Shown: positions 1 through 7,350, counted from the first letter of the stretch. The stretch: DNA of 64,000 nt from an uncultured Eubacterium sp. (GCA_947088865.1 CAMUHY010000002.1:186001-250000), one strand, 5' to 3'. Translations and numbers: made by a program. Notes: generated from the letters alone by a model not told the origin.

Positions 1-137
1 ACAAATCCTGCGGAAGTGGAAAGACCTGCGCCTGCGCCGATCACAATGGCGTCGGCAGATTGGATTGATTCTTTCAGGCGGCTAATTTGTTCGGAGTAGC
101 TTTTTGTAGATTTCGTAGTCCAAATCCTTGAAAACAT
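1..137 (-). CDS. SirTM-type sirtuin, N-terminal fragment (cut by window edge)
   Basis: Only the first 45 codons lie in the window; the gene runs off the left edge. The ATG at 137 overlaps the end of the macrodomain gene and is preceded at good spacing by AAGGTGAT, which decides the start. Residues 34-45 read GAGAGLSTSAGF, the NAD-binding glycine/serine motif at the start of the sirtuin (SIR2) fold. Sirtuins encoded next to a zinc macrodomain belong to the SirTM class, which is known to ADP-ribosylate a partner protein rather than deacetylate. The 56-bp overlap with the macrodomain gene suggests translational coupling. The writer/eraser pairing is inferred from context because the catalytic core is not visible. 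Confidence 0.82.
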   Translation of the reverse strand, partial: MFSRIWTTKSTKSYSEQISRLKESIQSADAIVIGAGAGLSTSAGF

Positions 138-861
138 TAAATATCACCTTGATTTCGCTTTGTTTTTGCGCCATAAATTCCGTTACAGTCTGTATGGCGA
201 TTTCGGCTGCACGGTCGTTTGGAAAATGAAACTCGCCCGTAGAGATACAGCAAAATGCAATGCTGTTTATTCTGCTCAGTGCCGCAAGCTCCAAGCAGGA
301 ACGGTAGCAGGACGCAAGCAGTTTTTCATCTTCCTTTGTCACACAACCTTTCACGATTGGACCGACTGTGTGAAAAACATAATCGCATGGAAGATTATAG
401 GCAGGTGTGATTTTGACTTTACCCGGTTCTTCATCAACGATCTGTTCCAGCATAATATCCGCACAGGCAAGGCGCAACTGAACACCTGCAAAGGTATGGA
501 TGGCATTGTCAATACAGCCGTGATTCGGGCAAAAGCAGCCAAGAAGCTGTGAGTTTGCGACATTAACGATAGCGTCACACCGAAGCGTTGTAATATCCCC
601 CTGCCAAAGGTAGAGATTATCCTTTTCAGGCGATAGATCTTCCAGTAGCGTTATCCCTTTCCGTGCGGTTTCCTCCTGCAAATACTCATCCTGTACTTGC
701 AAAAATTCCTCTGATACAGGCTCCGGCATACGGATATTAAAAAGCGAACGCAGGAGCTTCTTTTGCTCATCAGCGTTCGCTGGAATCTGCATATCCGCAT
801 ATTTCGGCTGCTCTGCGAGCAATGCTTTGATTAAGAAAATCCTTCTTTCCGTTTGATTCAT
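82..861 (-). CDS. Zinc-containing macrodomain protein-ADP-ribose hydrolase
   Basis: 259-residue protein. Residues 1-75 are a helical N-terminal extension. The macrodomain starts with GDITTLRCDAIVNVANS (88-104), which carries the ADP-ribose-binding Asp and Asn. The insertion GCFCPNHGCIDNAIH (108-122) holds the Cys/His ligands typical of the zinc-macro subclass that sits beside SirTM sirtuins. ISTGEFHFP (206-214) is the distal-ribose/phosphate loop. Members of this class remove ADP-ribose added by SirTM. The ATG overlaps the upstream PNPOx-ferredoxin stop (ATGA) and has a GAGGCGG ribosome binding site. In staphylococci and streptococci the pair sits with GcvH-L and LplA2; neither is visible here, so the modified target is unknown. 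Confidence 0.9.
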   Translation of the reverse strand: MNQTERRIFLIKALLAEQPKYADMQIPANADEQKKLLRSLFNIRMPEPVSEEFLQVQDEYLQEETARKGITLLEDLSPEKDNLYLWQGDITTLRCDAIVNVANSQLLGCFCPNHGCIDNAIHTFAGVQLRLACADIMLEQIVDEEPGKVKITPAYNLPCDYVFHTVGPIVKGCVTKEDEKLLASCYRSCLELAALSRINSIAFCCISTGEFHFPNDRAAEIAIQTVTEFMAQKQSEIKVIFNVFKDLDYEIYKKLLRTN

Positions 862-1478
862 TTGCCGCCTCGTTTCCCAACTGCATGAACAGGGCAGTTT
901 TCATAACAGTTTCCGCAGTGCAGACAATGTTCCTGCCGGATAAAATAAGGCTTGCCCTGCGTAATGCACTGCTGCGGACAGCCACGCTGACATTTCCCGC
1001 ACCCAATACAGCTATCGGTGATAACATATCCTTTTTCGGAAAGCGTTCCCGCTCCAAGCGTATAACTTTCCCTGAAAATCGGCTTTACGCCAAGATTGAA
1101 GTATTCAATCTCTGCATCTTTTATCTCGAAAATAATCCCTATTTTTCGGGTATCGCCCGGATAAACATTTGAGAGGTAGGGCTGCTCTGCAAAAATCGTG
1201 TTGATTTTTTCTTCCTGCTCCGATTCGGGGGCAGGCTGCGCCTTTGCTGACAGCCGTATCATTTCTTTGAAACGGGTATAGGCGAGTATCTGTACCTTTC
1301 CGTTCTCAAGAAGCTCTTGGCAAAAGTTTTTTCCTCTTGCAGTAAAGAAATAAAAGCTGTCGCTGTCATAATGAATTGCGCTGATACAGCGAATTTGCGG
1401 ATTGCCCTCGCTGTCAACGGTTGCAAAGGACAAAACGCCGACAAGCTTCAATTTTTCCATACAGGTTTTTGCGTCCAT
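858..1478 (-). CDS. Pyridoxamine-phosphate-oxidase-like domain fused to 2[4Fe-4S] ferredoxin
   Basis: 206 residues from the ATG at 1478, chosen because GGAAGG lies 9 nt upstream; an ATG nine bases earlier would abut that site. Residues 5-145 form a split-barrel flavin-binding domain of the pyridoxamine 5'-phosphate oxidase family. The C-terminus has two ferredoxin motifs, CIGCGKCQRGCP (C157, C160, C163, C167) and CLHCGNCYENCP (C185, C188, C191, C195). The fusion predicts FMN-to-ferredoxin electron transfer in the cytosol; the substrate is unknown. It sits between a nitroreductase and the macrodomain gene in the same operon, so it is probably a redox carrier or reductase for that pathway. Confidence 0.85.
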   Translation of the reverse strand: MDAKTCMEKLKLVGVLSFATVDSEGNPQIRCISAIHYDSDSFYFFTARGKNFCQELLENGKVQILAYTRFKEMIRLSAKAQPAPESEQEEKINTIFAEQPYLSNVYPGDTRKIGIIFEIKDAEIEYFNLGVKPIFRESYTLGAGTLSEKGYVITDSCIGCGKCQRGCPQQCITQGKPYFIRQEHCLHCGNCYENCPVHAVGKRGGK

Positions 1479-1497
1479 ATACACCATCCTTCCTAAA

Positions 1498-2097
1498 TTA
1501 TTTTAGCGGTGCCTGATTATAGAAACAGGTCTCGCTAAGCGGCTTCCTGTGGCAGCCGAGTTTGATATTCGGTACAAAATCATCTGCCGGATAGCCGACA
1601 TAAAGCATACACACCGGCTGCCATGTTTCGGGAATCTTCAAAAGCTCTTTTGCCTTATCTTCATCAAAATAGCTGATCCATACCGTTCCAAGACCAATAC
1701 TTGCCGCTTCCAGCATCATATGTGTGGCGACAATCGTTCCGTCTGTCGCTCCGCTACTTTTTCCGCTCTGCGGGTGTGTCCAGCAGGCAGTTTTGTCATA
1801 ACACACAAACAGTACAAGTGGTGCGCCGTAGTAGAGATTGATTTTTCCATGCTCTTTATCGTCGCACTCTTTCGATAAATCCACATACTTCTGATCGTAA
1901 CCGAAAGAGCAGAACTCCTTGACCTTCGCCAGATTTTCAGGCGTATTCAGTATAATGATTCTTTGCGGCTGTGCGTTTACCGCAGTAGGCGACCATCTGC
2001 CGGCTTCCAAAATCTTCTCTATTTTTTCTTCCTCAACAGGCTTCTGCGAGAATTTGCGGACAGTTACCCGCATTTTGGAAATATCCATAAAATCCAT
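1498..2097 (-). CDS. Nitroreductase family protein
   Basis: 199-residue FMN-dependent nitroreductase-fold protein. The N-terminal MRVTVRKFSQKPVEEEKIEKI is followed by GRWSPTAVNAQPQRII, the canonical FMN-phosphate-binding start of the family. The middle segment ASIGLGTVWISYFDE is also typical. Such enzymes reduce quinones, nitroaromatics or other electrophiles using NAD(P)H. The length is normal and the start has GAGGGA 6 nt upstream. It is one of two nitroreductases in the operon; this one has no ferredoxin domain. In Bacillus, HxlR-family regulators control nitroreductases during electrophile stress, which matches the HxlR gene at the head of this operon. Confidence 0.93.
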   Translation of the reverse strand: MDFMDISKMRVTVRKFSQKPVEEEKIEKILEAGRWSPTAVNAQPQRIIILNTPENLAKVKEFCSFGYDQKYVDLSKECDDKEHGKINLYYGAPLVLFVCYDKTACWTHPQSGKSSGATDGTIVATHMMLEAASIGLGTVWISYFDEDKAKELLKIPETWQPVCMLYVGYPADDFVPNIKLGCHRKPLSETCFYNQAPLK

Positions 2098-2114
2098 TTA
2101 TATCCCTCGCTTTC

Positions 2115-2999
2115 TTAACTTCGTTCCTGCTCCGAATAGCGGTGGATTTTGGCTTTTCTGTCTTTTTGCACGCCTCTTGCATACGGTATTTCAGGGTAGC
2201 CAAAGCCCACAATCAGTTTCATATAATGGTCGGGCGGTATATGAAGCATTTTTTTCGCTTCCGGTGCAAGTTCTATGAGTACATCTGCCGGATAACTCAT
2301 AATAATCGTACCCAATCCAAACGCATTGGCGAGCAGTTCAAAGTAGGCAGTCGCAATATTGCAATTTACTTTGGAATCTTCCGCCCACTTGCCCGAACAT
2401 TTTTCGTGGGCAATAAACAGATGGGGCGCACCGCAAAAAAGCAGATCATCTTTTCGGACGGTTTTCTCCGATTGTTTCATTTTGTCATAATAGAAGTCGC
2501 TGAAGCTGGAAGTGTAAATGTGTTTTCTGGCGGCTGATTCCATTTTTGAATATGCAAGCTGCCAGATTTCTTTTACCCTGTTTTTATCGTCAATTACCGT
2601 ATATTCCACGCTGCTTGAATTTCCCCCGGTGGGAGCAGCCTGCATAGCGTTTAATATCCTGTCAATCGTCTGCGGTTCAACATTTTTATCAAGGTATCTG
2701 CGACAGGAACGGCGGCTCATTACAAGCTGCTCCATATAACCACCCATTTCAGACGGCGGCAGAGGAAGTGAGTTTTCAGGTTCTTTATCGAAAATAGAGA
2801 TTGCGCCTGTCGGACACACCGCAAGACAATGCTGGCACCTCCAACATCCCCTCCATCCAAACCGCTCAAAATCTCTCATCTGTGGACAGCCCTCTTTGCC
2901 GAGAGACAGCACCATGCCGGAGCAGGTGTTTACGCATTTCCCACAGCTAATACATTTTGATTTATCTACCTTAAAATGTGTTTTTTGTTCCATGCCCAT
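2115..2999 (-). CDS. Ferredoxin-nitroreductase fusion protein
   Basis: 294 residues. The N-terminus carries two [4Fe-4S] motifs (C16, C19, C22, C26 and C52, C55, C58, C62). From about residue 90 it is a nitroreductase domain, with SRRSCRRYLDKNVE and AAPTGGNSSSVEYTV as the FMN-binding part and GLGTIIMSYPADV near the C-terminus. This architecture is common in anaerobes, where ferredoxin clusters feed electrons to the flavin. The ATG has AGGAGA 8 nt upstream. It lies 17 bp upstream of the second nitroreductase and 22 bp downstream of the dehydrogenase, so it is co-transcribed. The substrate cannot be read from sequence. Confidence 0.92.
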   Translation of the reverse strand: MGMEQKTHFKVDKSKCISCGKCVNTCSGMVLSLGKEGCPQMRDFERFGWRGCWRCQHCLAVCPTGAISIFDKEPENSLPLPPSEMGGYMEQLVMSRRSCRRYLDKNVEPQTIDRILNAMQAAPTGGNSSSVEYTVIDDKNRVKEIWQLAYSKMESAARKHIYTSSFSDFYYDKMKQSEKTVRKDDLLFCGAPHLFIAHEKCSGKWAEDSKVNCNIATAYFELLANAFGLGTIIMSYPADVLIELAPEAKKMLHIPPDHYMKLIVGFGYPEIPYARGVQKDRKAKIHRYSEQERS

Positions 3000-3021
3000 T
3001 GCTTATTTCTCCTGCCTGCTG

Positions 3022-3993
3022 TCAAATGGTGACAACAATCTTTCCGTTTACGCTTCCGCTGTCAAGAGCAACACAAGCGTCCTTAATCTGCTCAAAGCCA
3101 AAACTTGCTCCGATGGCGGGTTTCAGACCGTGATTGTCTAAAAACTCAAAAATATCCCGCATTGTTTTTTCGGTCGGATAGTTGGAAAAAAATCCGGTGA
3201 GATATACTCCATTCGGAATATCCTTAATCGGATCAAAGCCGTTCAGCGTATATAAGCCGCCCAAAATACCCGTATTGCAGACGATTCCGCCCTTTTCTAC
3301 ACAGCGGAGCGTGTCAGGCAGGGTTTTGGAGCCGACCAGCTCCAACGCTTTTGTTATGCCGTTTAAGGTATCACAAAGCTTTCCCGTATCAAGAATCGCT
3401 TTATCCGCCCCCGTAAGCAACGGCAGCTTACTTTCCTTATGCGTTGTTGCAACAACAGTACAGCCAATGGCTTTTGCTATCTGAATTGCCGCATAACCAA
3501 GCGCACATGTAGCGCCACGAATCAATAATGTATCGCTTGGTTTCAGATGGAGGCATTCAAAAAGCGAACCCCATGCTGTAAAATAGGTTTCGGGGATTGC
3601 CGCCATATCCGTCCACGAAAGCGCCGACTCCACAGCAAATACATGATGAATCGGTAAAAGTGCATATTCTGCATAGCTTCCGTGAAAACTGCGCCCCATA
3701 CCGCCCATAAGAGCGACAACCTTTTGTCCGGCTGTAAAATTGCTGTCCGAGGGATCGGCTATCTTTCCAACGCATTCAATACCGGGAATAATCGGTTTTC
3801 TGATATAGTCGGCTCTGATTTCGTTTAACCGCAAAATCTGCTCAGAGTGATTCATTCCAAATGCTTTTATTCTTACAAGTACCCAGCCGGGCTTTACTTC
3901 GGGAATCGGAATCTCACAAAGTGCAACATTTTCGGCTTCTGTTGGTCTGTCAAGCAAAACCGCTTTCATTGTCGTATTCACAGGCGCCCTCAC
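3022..3993 (-). CDS. Zinc-less alcohol dehydrogenase / quinone oxidoreductase family protein
   Basis: 323 residues, MDR superfamily. The N-terminal catalytic domain has GMNHSEQILRLNE and IIPGIECVGKI. The Rossmann domain carries GATCALGYAAIQIAKAIG (from residue 160), the AxGxxG-type NADPH motif of quinone oxidoreductases. The structural-zinc cysteine cluster is absent, which fits the quinone-reductase branch. The start is taken as GTG at 3993 because it forms a GTGA overlap with the radical SAM stop codon; an ATG at 3969 aligns well with relatives but lacks a spaced ribosome binding site. The likely role is NADPH-dependent reduction of a quinone or reactive enone. Confidence 0.88.
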   Translation of the reverse strand: MRAPVNTTMKAVLLDRPTEAENVALCEIPIPEVKPGWVLVRIKAFGMNHSEQILRLNEIRADYIRKPIIPGIECVGKIADPSDSNFTAGQKVVALMGGMGRSFHGSYAEYALLPIHHVFAVESALSWTDMAAIPETYFTAWGSLFECLHLKPSDTLLIRGATCALGYAAIQIAKAIGCTVVATTHKESKLPLLTGADKAILDTGKLCDTLNGITKALELVGSKTLPDTLRCVEKGGIVCNTGILGGLYTLNGFDPIKDIPNGVYLTGFFSNYPTEKTMRDIFEFLDNHGLKPAIGASFGFEQIKDACVALDSGSVNGKIVVTI

Positions 3994-5042
3994 TTTCTGA
4001 ACAAATCGCTGTTCTCATCTGCCCAGCACTGCGGATCGGCGGCATAAAAATCTCCGTTTGTTCCTTTTGCGACTGCGGGGCAGCCCCGGCAAAATGCAAG
4101 TAGCTTACATTTTGCACATTTGCTGAATTTTGTGTATTCCCGGTAACACTCCATATTTGCTACCCATATATCGGCAAGACGGTCGGCAAAGATATTCCCT
4201 ACATGGCTGTCCGCTACCCGGCGGCAGGCGTAAACTTCACCTGTGGGAAGAATGGTGATATGGCAGTTTCCGCAGTTGCAGCCGCCGTAAATCATGCCGT
4301 CCTTTGCGTTTTCGGGAATTTTGAACTCTCCCGTTTCATATTCATACAGCATCCAAAGGTGATCCTTTTTATTAAAGTAGGTATCACAGCCCTCCGCTTC
4401 GTACTCTTTGAATTTCTTATCGCACACGGCAAGCAGGTCACGATATTCCTGCGGCGTCATACTCGCATCGAGATCGCCGCCGCTGGGAACATAACGGGAA
4501 AAAGCAAATACATTCACGCCTGCTTTTACAACAGCGTCGATAATACCGGGGATTTCCATGCGGTTTGTCTTGGAAACCGTCGTCATCACAACGCTGCGGA
4601 TTCCTGCACGGTTAATACAGCCGATTTTTTCAAGAGTGCAATCGTAAGAGCCGGGTTTTCTAAACCAGTCGTGTGTCTCACGCAGACCGTCGATTGACAA
4701 CTGATATTTCTCACAGCCGTATGCTTTCAGTTCACGGCAGACCTGATCGTTTAAGTGGAATGGATTTCCGAGAATGGTAAAAGGTACGCTGTGTTCGTGA
4801 AGCAGTTCCAGAAGTCTCCAAAAATCAGGGTGCAGAATCGGATCGCCGCCCGTAATATAGAAATAGGGCAAACGGTTATAAACCTCGCAAAAATCAAGGC
4901 AATTATAAAAAGTGTCCTGCATTTGCTGCCAACTCATAGAATCTATTTTTTTACAGGTATCTCCCGAAAAAATATAACAGTGCTTGCACCGCTGATCGCA
5001 CTCATCAGTAATGTGCCATTGAAAAGAAAAATATTGCTTCAT
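3990..5042 (-). CDS. Radical SAM/SPASM peptide maturase, ACGX system
   Basis: 350 residues. The radical SAM cluster motif is C15-x3-C19-x2-C22 (CDQRCKHCY), followed by ITGGDP (63-68), the GGE-like SAM-binding segment. The C-terminal SPASM region is cysteine-rich (C255, C257, C260, C273, C309, C312, C318, C321, C339) and should hold auxiliary Fe-S clusters. SPASM enzymes install carbon or thioether crosslinks in ribosomally made peptides. The gene directly upstream in the operon encodes a peptide with six ACG motifs, which identifies this as the ACGX-type maturase (TIGR families for the maturase and target, from memory). GAGGT lies 8 nt before the start. Confidence 0.9.
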   Translation of the reverse strand: MKQYFSFQWHITDECDQRCKHCYIFSGDTCKKIDSMSWQQMQDTFYNCLDFCEVYNRLPYFYITGGDPILHPDFWRLLELLHEHSVPFTILGNPFHLNDQVCRELKAYGCEKYQLSIDGLRETHDWFRKPGSYDCTLEKIGCINRAGIRSVVMTTVSKTNRMEIPGIIDAVVKAGVNVFAFSRYVPSGGDLDASMTPQEYRDLLAVCDKKFKEYEAEGCDTYFNKKDHLWMLYEYETGEFKIPENAKDGMIYGGCNCGNCHITILPTGEVYACRRVADSHVGNIFADRLADIWVANMECYREYTKFSKCAKCKLLAFCRGCPAVAKGTNGDFYAADPQCWADENSDLFRK

Positions 5043-5093
5043 ATCGCATACCTCGCTTTATATAAAATCGGTTATACCGAGTAACATCTAAAT

Positions 5094-5123
5094 GTTCCCG
5101 GCGAGAGCGTTCCCGCCGGGAAC
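5094..5123 (-). promoter_or_regulatory. Intercistronic hairpin between ACGX peptide and maturase genes
   Basis: Perfect 10-bp inverted repeat GTTCCCGGCG / CGCCGGGAAC with a 10-nt loop, lying between the peptide stop and the maturase start. It lacks a T-run on the minus strand, so it is more likely an mRNA-stabilising or attenuating hairpin than a full terminator. Such hairpins often keep precursor-peptide mRNA more abundant than maturase mRNA. The role is inferred. Confidence 0.6.
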
Positions 5124-5148
5124 AGCTTTGGGATAGAGAACGGAACAA

Positions 5149-5370
5149 TTATTTGTCGCCAGCGCCGCAAGCAGAGCCGCAAGCTGCAGGCTTTTCCTCC
5201 GGCTTGTCGGCTGCACCGCAAGCTGCGGGAGTTTCGGCAGGCTTATCGCCAGCGCCACAGGCAGAGCCACAAGCAGCAGGCTTTTCTTCCGGCTTGTCAA
5301 CCGCACCGCAAGCTGCGGCAGGAGCAGCCTCCATTTTCTTGTTCCATCCAAACAGATTAGAAAGTGCCAT
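5149..5370 (-). CDS. ACGX-repeat ribosomal peptide precursor
   Basis: 73 residues with a leader MALSNLFGWNKKMEAAP and a core rich in Ala, Lys, Pro and Glu. Six ACG motifs place cysteines at 21, 34, 38, 51, 64 and 68. The core is a 30-residue unit present twice (C21/C51, C34/C64, C38/C68), and its DNA is a clear 90-bp direct repeat. There is no signal peptide. It is the predicted substrate of the radical SAM/SPASM enzyme encoded downstream, with the cysteines as likely crosslink or metal-binding sites. The start has a perfect ggaggt ribosome binding site. The mature product and its function are not established; a redox or metal-binding role is a guess from the operon partners. Confidence 0.88.
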   Translation of the reverse strand: MALSNLFGWNKKMEAAPAAACGAVDKPEEKPAACGSACGAGDKPAETPAACGAADKPEEKPAACGSACGAGDK

Positions 5371-5423
5371 TGTTTTGACCTCCGTATAAGTATTCAGCGA
5401 GCGTTTTGCTCTCTGTATCTATT

Positions 5424-5451
5424 ATTTTACTGATTTTTTTGCCCTCCACAA
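5424..5451 (-). promoter_or_regulatory. Candidate promoter of the ACGX/redox operon
   Basis: On the minus strand, TTGTGG (5451-5446) and TAAAAT (5429-5424) are separated by 16 bp, about 55 bp before the ACGX start codon. This is the best -35/-10 pair in the divergent intergenic region on this strand, but each hexamer departs from consensus. It lies close to the dyad at 5474-5489. Confidence 0.45.
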
Positions 5452-5465
5452 GTACGCACTTTTTT

Positions 5466-5500
5466 ATTACCCAGTCACCTTTTTGTGACCTTTGCGTAAT
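5466..5500. promoter_or_regulatory. Dyad in the divergent hxlR/ACGX intergenic region (candidate operator)
   Basis: Perfect inverted repeat GTCAC-N6-GTGAC at 5474-5489, flanked by a looser outer pair ATTAC (5466-5470) and GTAAT (5496-5500). It sits just upstream of the candidate -35 of the ACGX operon and between the two divergent genes, the usual location for an HxlR-family operator. Binding is inferred only. Confidence 0.5.
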
Positions 5501-5558
5501 AGCAGGGTTTTTGGAGCGAAAAAAATTTGAAAAAAATTTGTGACATATAAAAAACCTA

Positions 5559-5587
5559 TTGAAAAATGGCGAGTGTTGCAGTATAAT
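5559..5587 (+). promoter_or_regulatory. Promoter of the HxlR-family regulator
   Basis: TTGAAA at 5559-5564 and a perfect TATAAT at 5582-5587 with a 17-bp spacer, about 50 bp before the start codon. This is a near-consensus vegetative promoter. Confidence 0.75.
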
Positions 5588-5637
5588 AAGAATGTAACAT
5601 TCAAATATGATGTAATATAATTTTTGGAGGTTTTTAT

Positions 5638-5970
5638 ATGCTAACAAAGGACGAAATGCCAGCTTGTCCCGTAGCGACAACCGTACAGATGATAGGTAGC
5701 AAATGGAAATTGCTTATTATGCGTAATCTTCTTGCCCGTCCGTGGCGCTTTAATGAATTGAAAAAGGATTTGGAGGGTATCAGTCAAAAGGTATTGACGG
5801 ACAGCCTTCGCTCTATGGAGGATGACGGTATTGTTATTCGTACTGTTTATCCCGAAGTCCCGCCGAGAGTAGAATACGCTCTATCAGAACTTGGTGAATC
5901 TATGCGACCGATTATTAAATCTATGGAGTTGTGGGGGTTAGATTATAAATCCAATTATAAAGGCGAATAG
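5638..5970 (+). CDS. HxlR-family winged-helix transcriptional regulator
   Basis: 110 residues, the usual length for the family. It opens with CPVATTVQMIGSKWKLLIMR and continues with RFNELKKDLEGISQKVLTDSLR (the recognition-helix region) and the wing RTVYPEVPPRVEYALSELG. Cys10 occupies the position of the redox-active N-terminal cysteine of Bacillus YodB, CatR and HypR, which sense quinones, diamide or hypochlorite and control nitroreductases. The gene diverges from an operon containing two nitroreductases and a quinone-reductase-like enzyme, so it is the likely local regulator. A GGAGG ribosome binding site precedes the ATG and a strong terminator follows. Confidence 0.93.
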   Translation: MLTKDEMPACPVATTVQMIGSKWKLLIMRNLLARPWRFNELKKDLEGISQKVLTDSLRSMEDDGIVIRTVYPEVPPRVEYALSELGESMRPIIKSMELWGLDYKSNYKGE

Positions 5971-5981
5971 AATCATATGTA

Positions 5982-6012
5982 GCCGTCTGCAAACGCAGAC
6001 GGCTTTTGCTTT
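5982..6012 (+). terminator. Rho-independent terminator of the HxlR gene
   Basis: Stem GCCGTCTGC / GCAGACGGC (5982-5990 with 5995-6003), loop aaac, followed by a short T-rich tail (ttttgcttt). It lies 12 bp after the stop codon and its tail meets the 3' end of the opposing conjugation-gene remnant. Confidence 0.85.
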
Positions 6013-7140
6013 AATACTGCGGCACACCATAGCCGAGTATCTGATAATTTCCTATGGAATACTGATTGATTCGGCAACTATCGCCGGAATTGCCTTCGAC
6101 TGTATAAACAATACCATTCTCGACTTTCTCAACGATCCCCACATGATCGGATTCTCCGTCGCTGTCCCAATCAAAGAAAATAATCATATCGGGAATAGGC
6201 TCGGCAGAGCCGTCAAGCCATTGCACTCTGTCCTTAAACCATTGCACTCCGTTGACGCAGCCTGCAAACTTCGGGATAACCCCGGTATCAATATAGCCGC
6301 ACTCGTTAGCGCACCAGCTCACAAAGCAGGCGCACCATTCCACACGACCATTAAAGCCATACCACGACCAATAAGGCTGACCGCCGACATTGCCGACCTG
6401 AGACAAAGCAACGGTCACGATCTGATCGCTGCTGTACGAAATACCATAAAGGACAGCCGACCAAAGCGAATTGTTTTCATCTTTCAGCAATTCAGCAAGG
6501 TAATCCTTCTGCTCCTGATTGAAGCCGTACTGAGCCGCCATTTCATCGACCGTCTTATGGGAAACCGTGATATAGAGATAGGTTTGCGTCACGCTCGTTT
6601 CCATCTGCACGATGTTCCCGTGTCCGTCATCGGTTTCGGTAATCTGTGTTTCCGTCTTACTTTTCGTTCGGGAAGATATTGCATTCATCTCCCAAAAGAT
6701 GTCCGTCAGGATTTGCTTCTTGGAATCGTCCATCGTCGCAACTTCTTGTGGGTTATCTTCATCTGTATTTGTTTTAACAGCGTAAACCGCAAGCACATCT
6801 TTCCACACAGCTCTGCTTCCACTCATTTCAAGAACATCAAAAGATACTTTGTCTTTTTCTGCTTGCAGCTTGGTATCATACTCCGTGTTGATTTCCTGCA
6901 CCACCGTCTGCATACTCATACCCGTCCCGCTGTCCTCGCCGGAAAAGAATATCCCGAACACAGAGCCGATCAACAGCGCAATCAGGCAAATCACGATAAT
7001 TACGACCACCGCAATCCAGCCTGCTTTTCCTTAAACTGCCGGATTCCGTCCTTCGCTTTTGAAAAGTTCTGTTTTGTTGCTTCAACGCCCTTTCGTCCCT
7101 GTTTGTCAAACTGATAAAAACTTGTAGTTTGCAACCAGAT
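6011..7140 (-). pseudogene. Truncated, frameshifted conjugative-transposon gene (CD1108-like, CHAP amidase)
   Basis: The open part (6011-7009) gives a transmembrane segment VVIIVICLIALLIGSVFGIFF, a lipoprotein-like linker and a C-terminal CHAP-type amidase domain (EWCACFVSWCANECGY, DHVGIVEKVENG). This is the peptidoglycan hydrolase found in Tn1549/CD1108-type conjugative elements. Upstream, another frame still reads a cytoplasmic tail, including QGRKGVEATKQNFSKAKDG (about 7100-7044), ending in a stop just past 7025; joining the two parts needs a one-base shift near 7021-7027. The true N-terminus is missing before about 7140. I read it as a decayed remnant of an integrative conjugative element. 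Confidence 0.72.
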
Positions 7141-7150
7141 ACACCACACA

Positions 7151-7191
7151 ACGCAAAAAGACCTTGAAAGGTGTTATCCTTTCAAGGTCTT
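7151..7191 (-). terminator. Rho-independent terminator downstream of lysS
   Basis: Perfect 14-bp stem AAGACCTTGAAAGG (7158-7171) with its complement at 7178-7191 and a 6-nt loop; read on the minus strand it is followed by TTTTTGCG. It could end leftward lysS transcription, or it may belong to the adjoining element remnant. Confidence 0.75.
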
Positions 7192-7212
7192 AATCTACTT
7201 AACTCCAAAATC

Positions 7213-7311
7213 CACCTGCTTTGCAGGTGTCTTCCTGATTTTGTCGTTAGCATATCAGGTGAAAACAAATACTTCGCTCCGCTCGTGCTTATTTTCCTGC
7301 TGATATGCTAA
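7213..7311. repeat. Cluster of palindromes next to the element boundary
   Basis: Contains CACCTGC-ttt-GCAGGTG (7213-7229) and a long imperfect palindrome whose outer arms are a perfect 12-bp repeat, TTAGCATATCAG (7247-7258) and CTGATATGCTAA (7300-7311). There is no coding potential. It may be an element end, an origin-of-transfer-like structure or a small folded transposable remnant; which one cannot be decided from sequence. Confidence 0.6.
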
Positions 7312-7350
7312 ATTATGCGATTTTTTCATCCCTGCACAAATCTTTGCACC

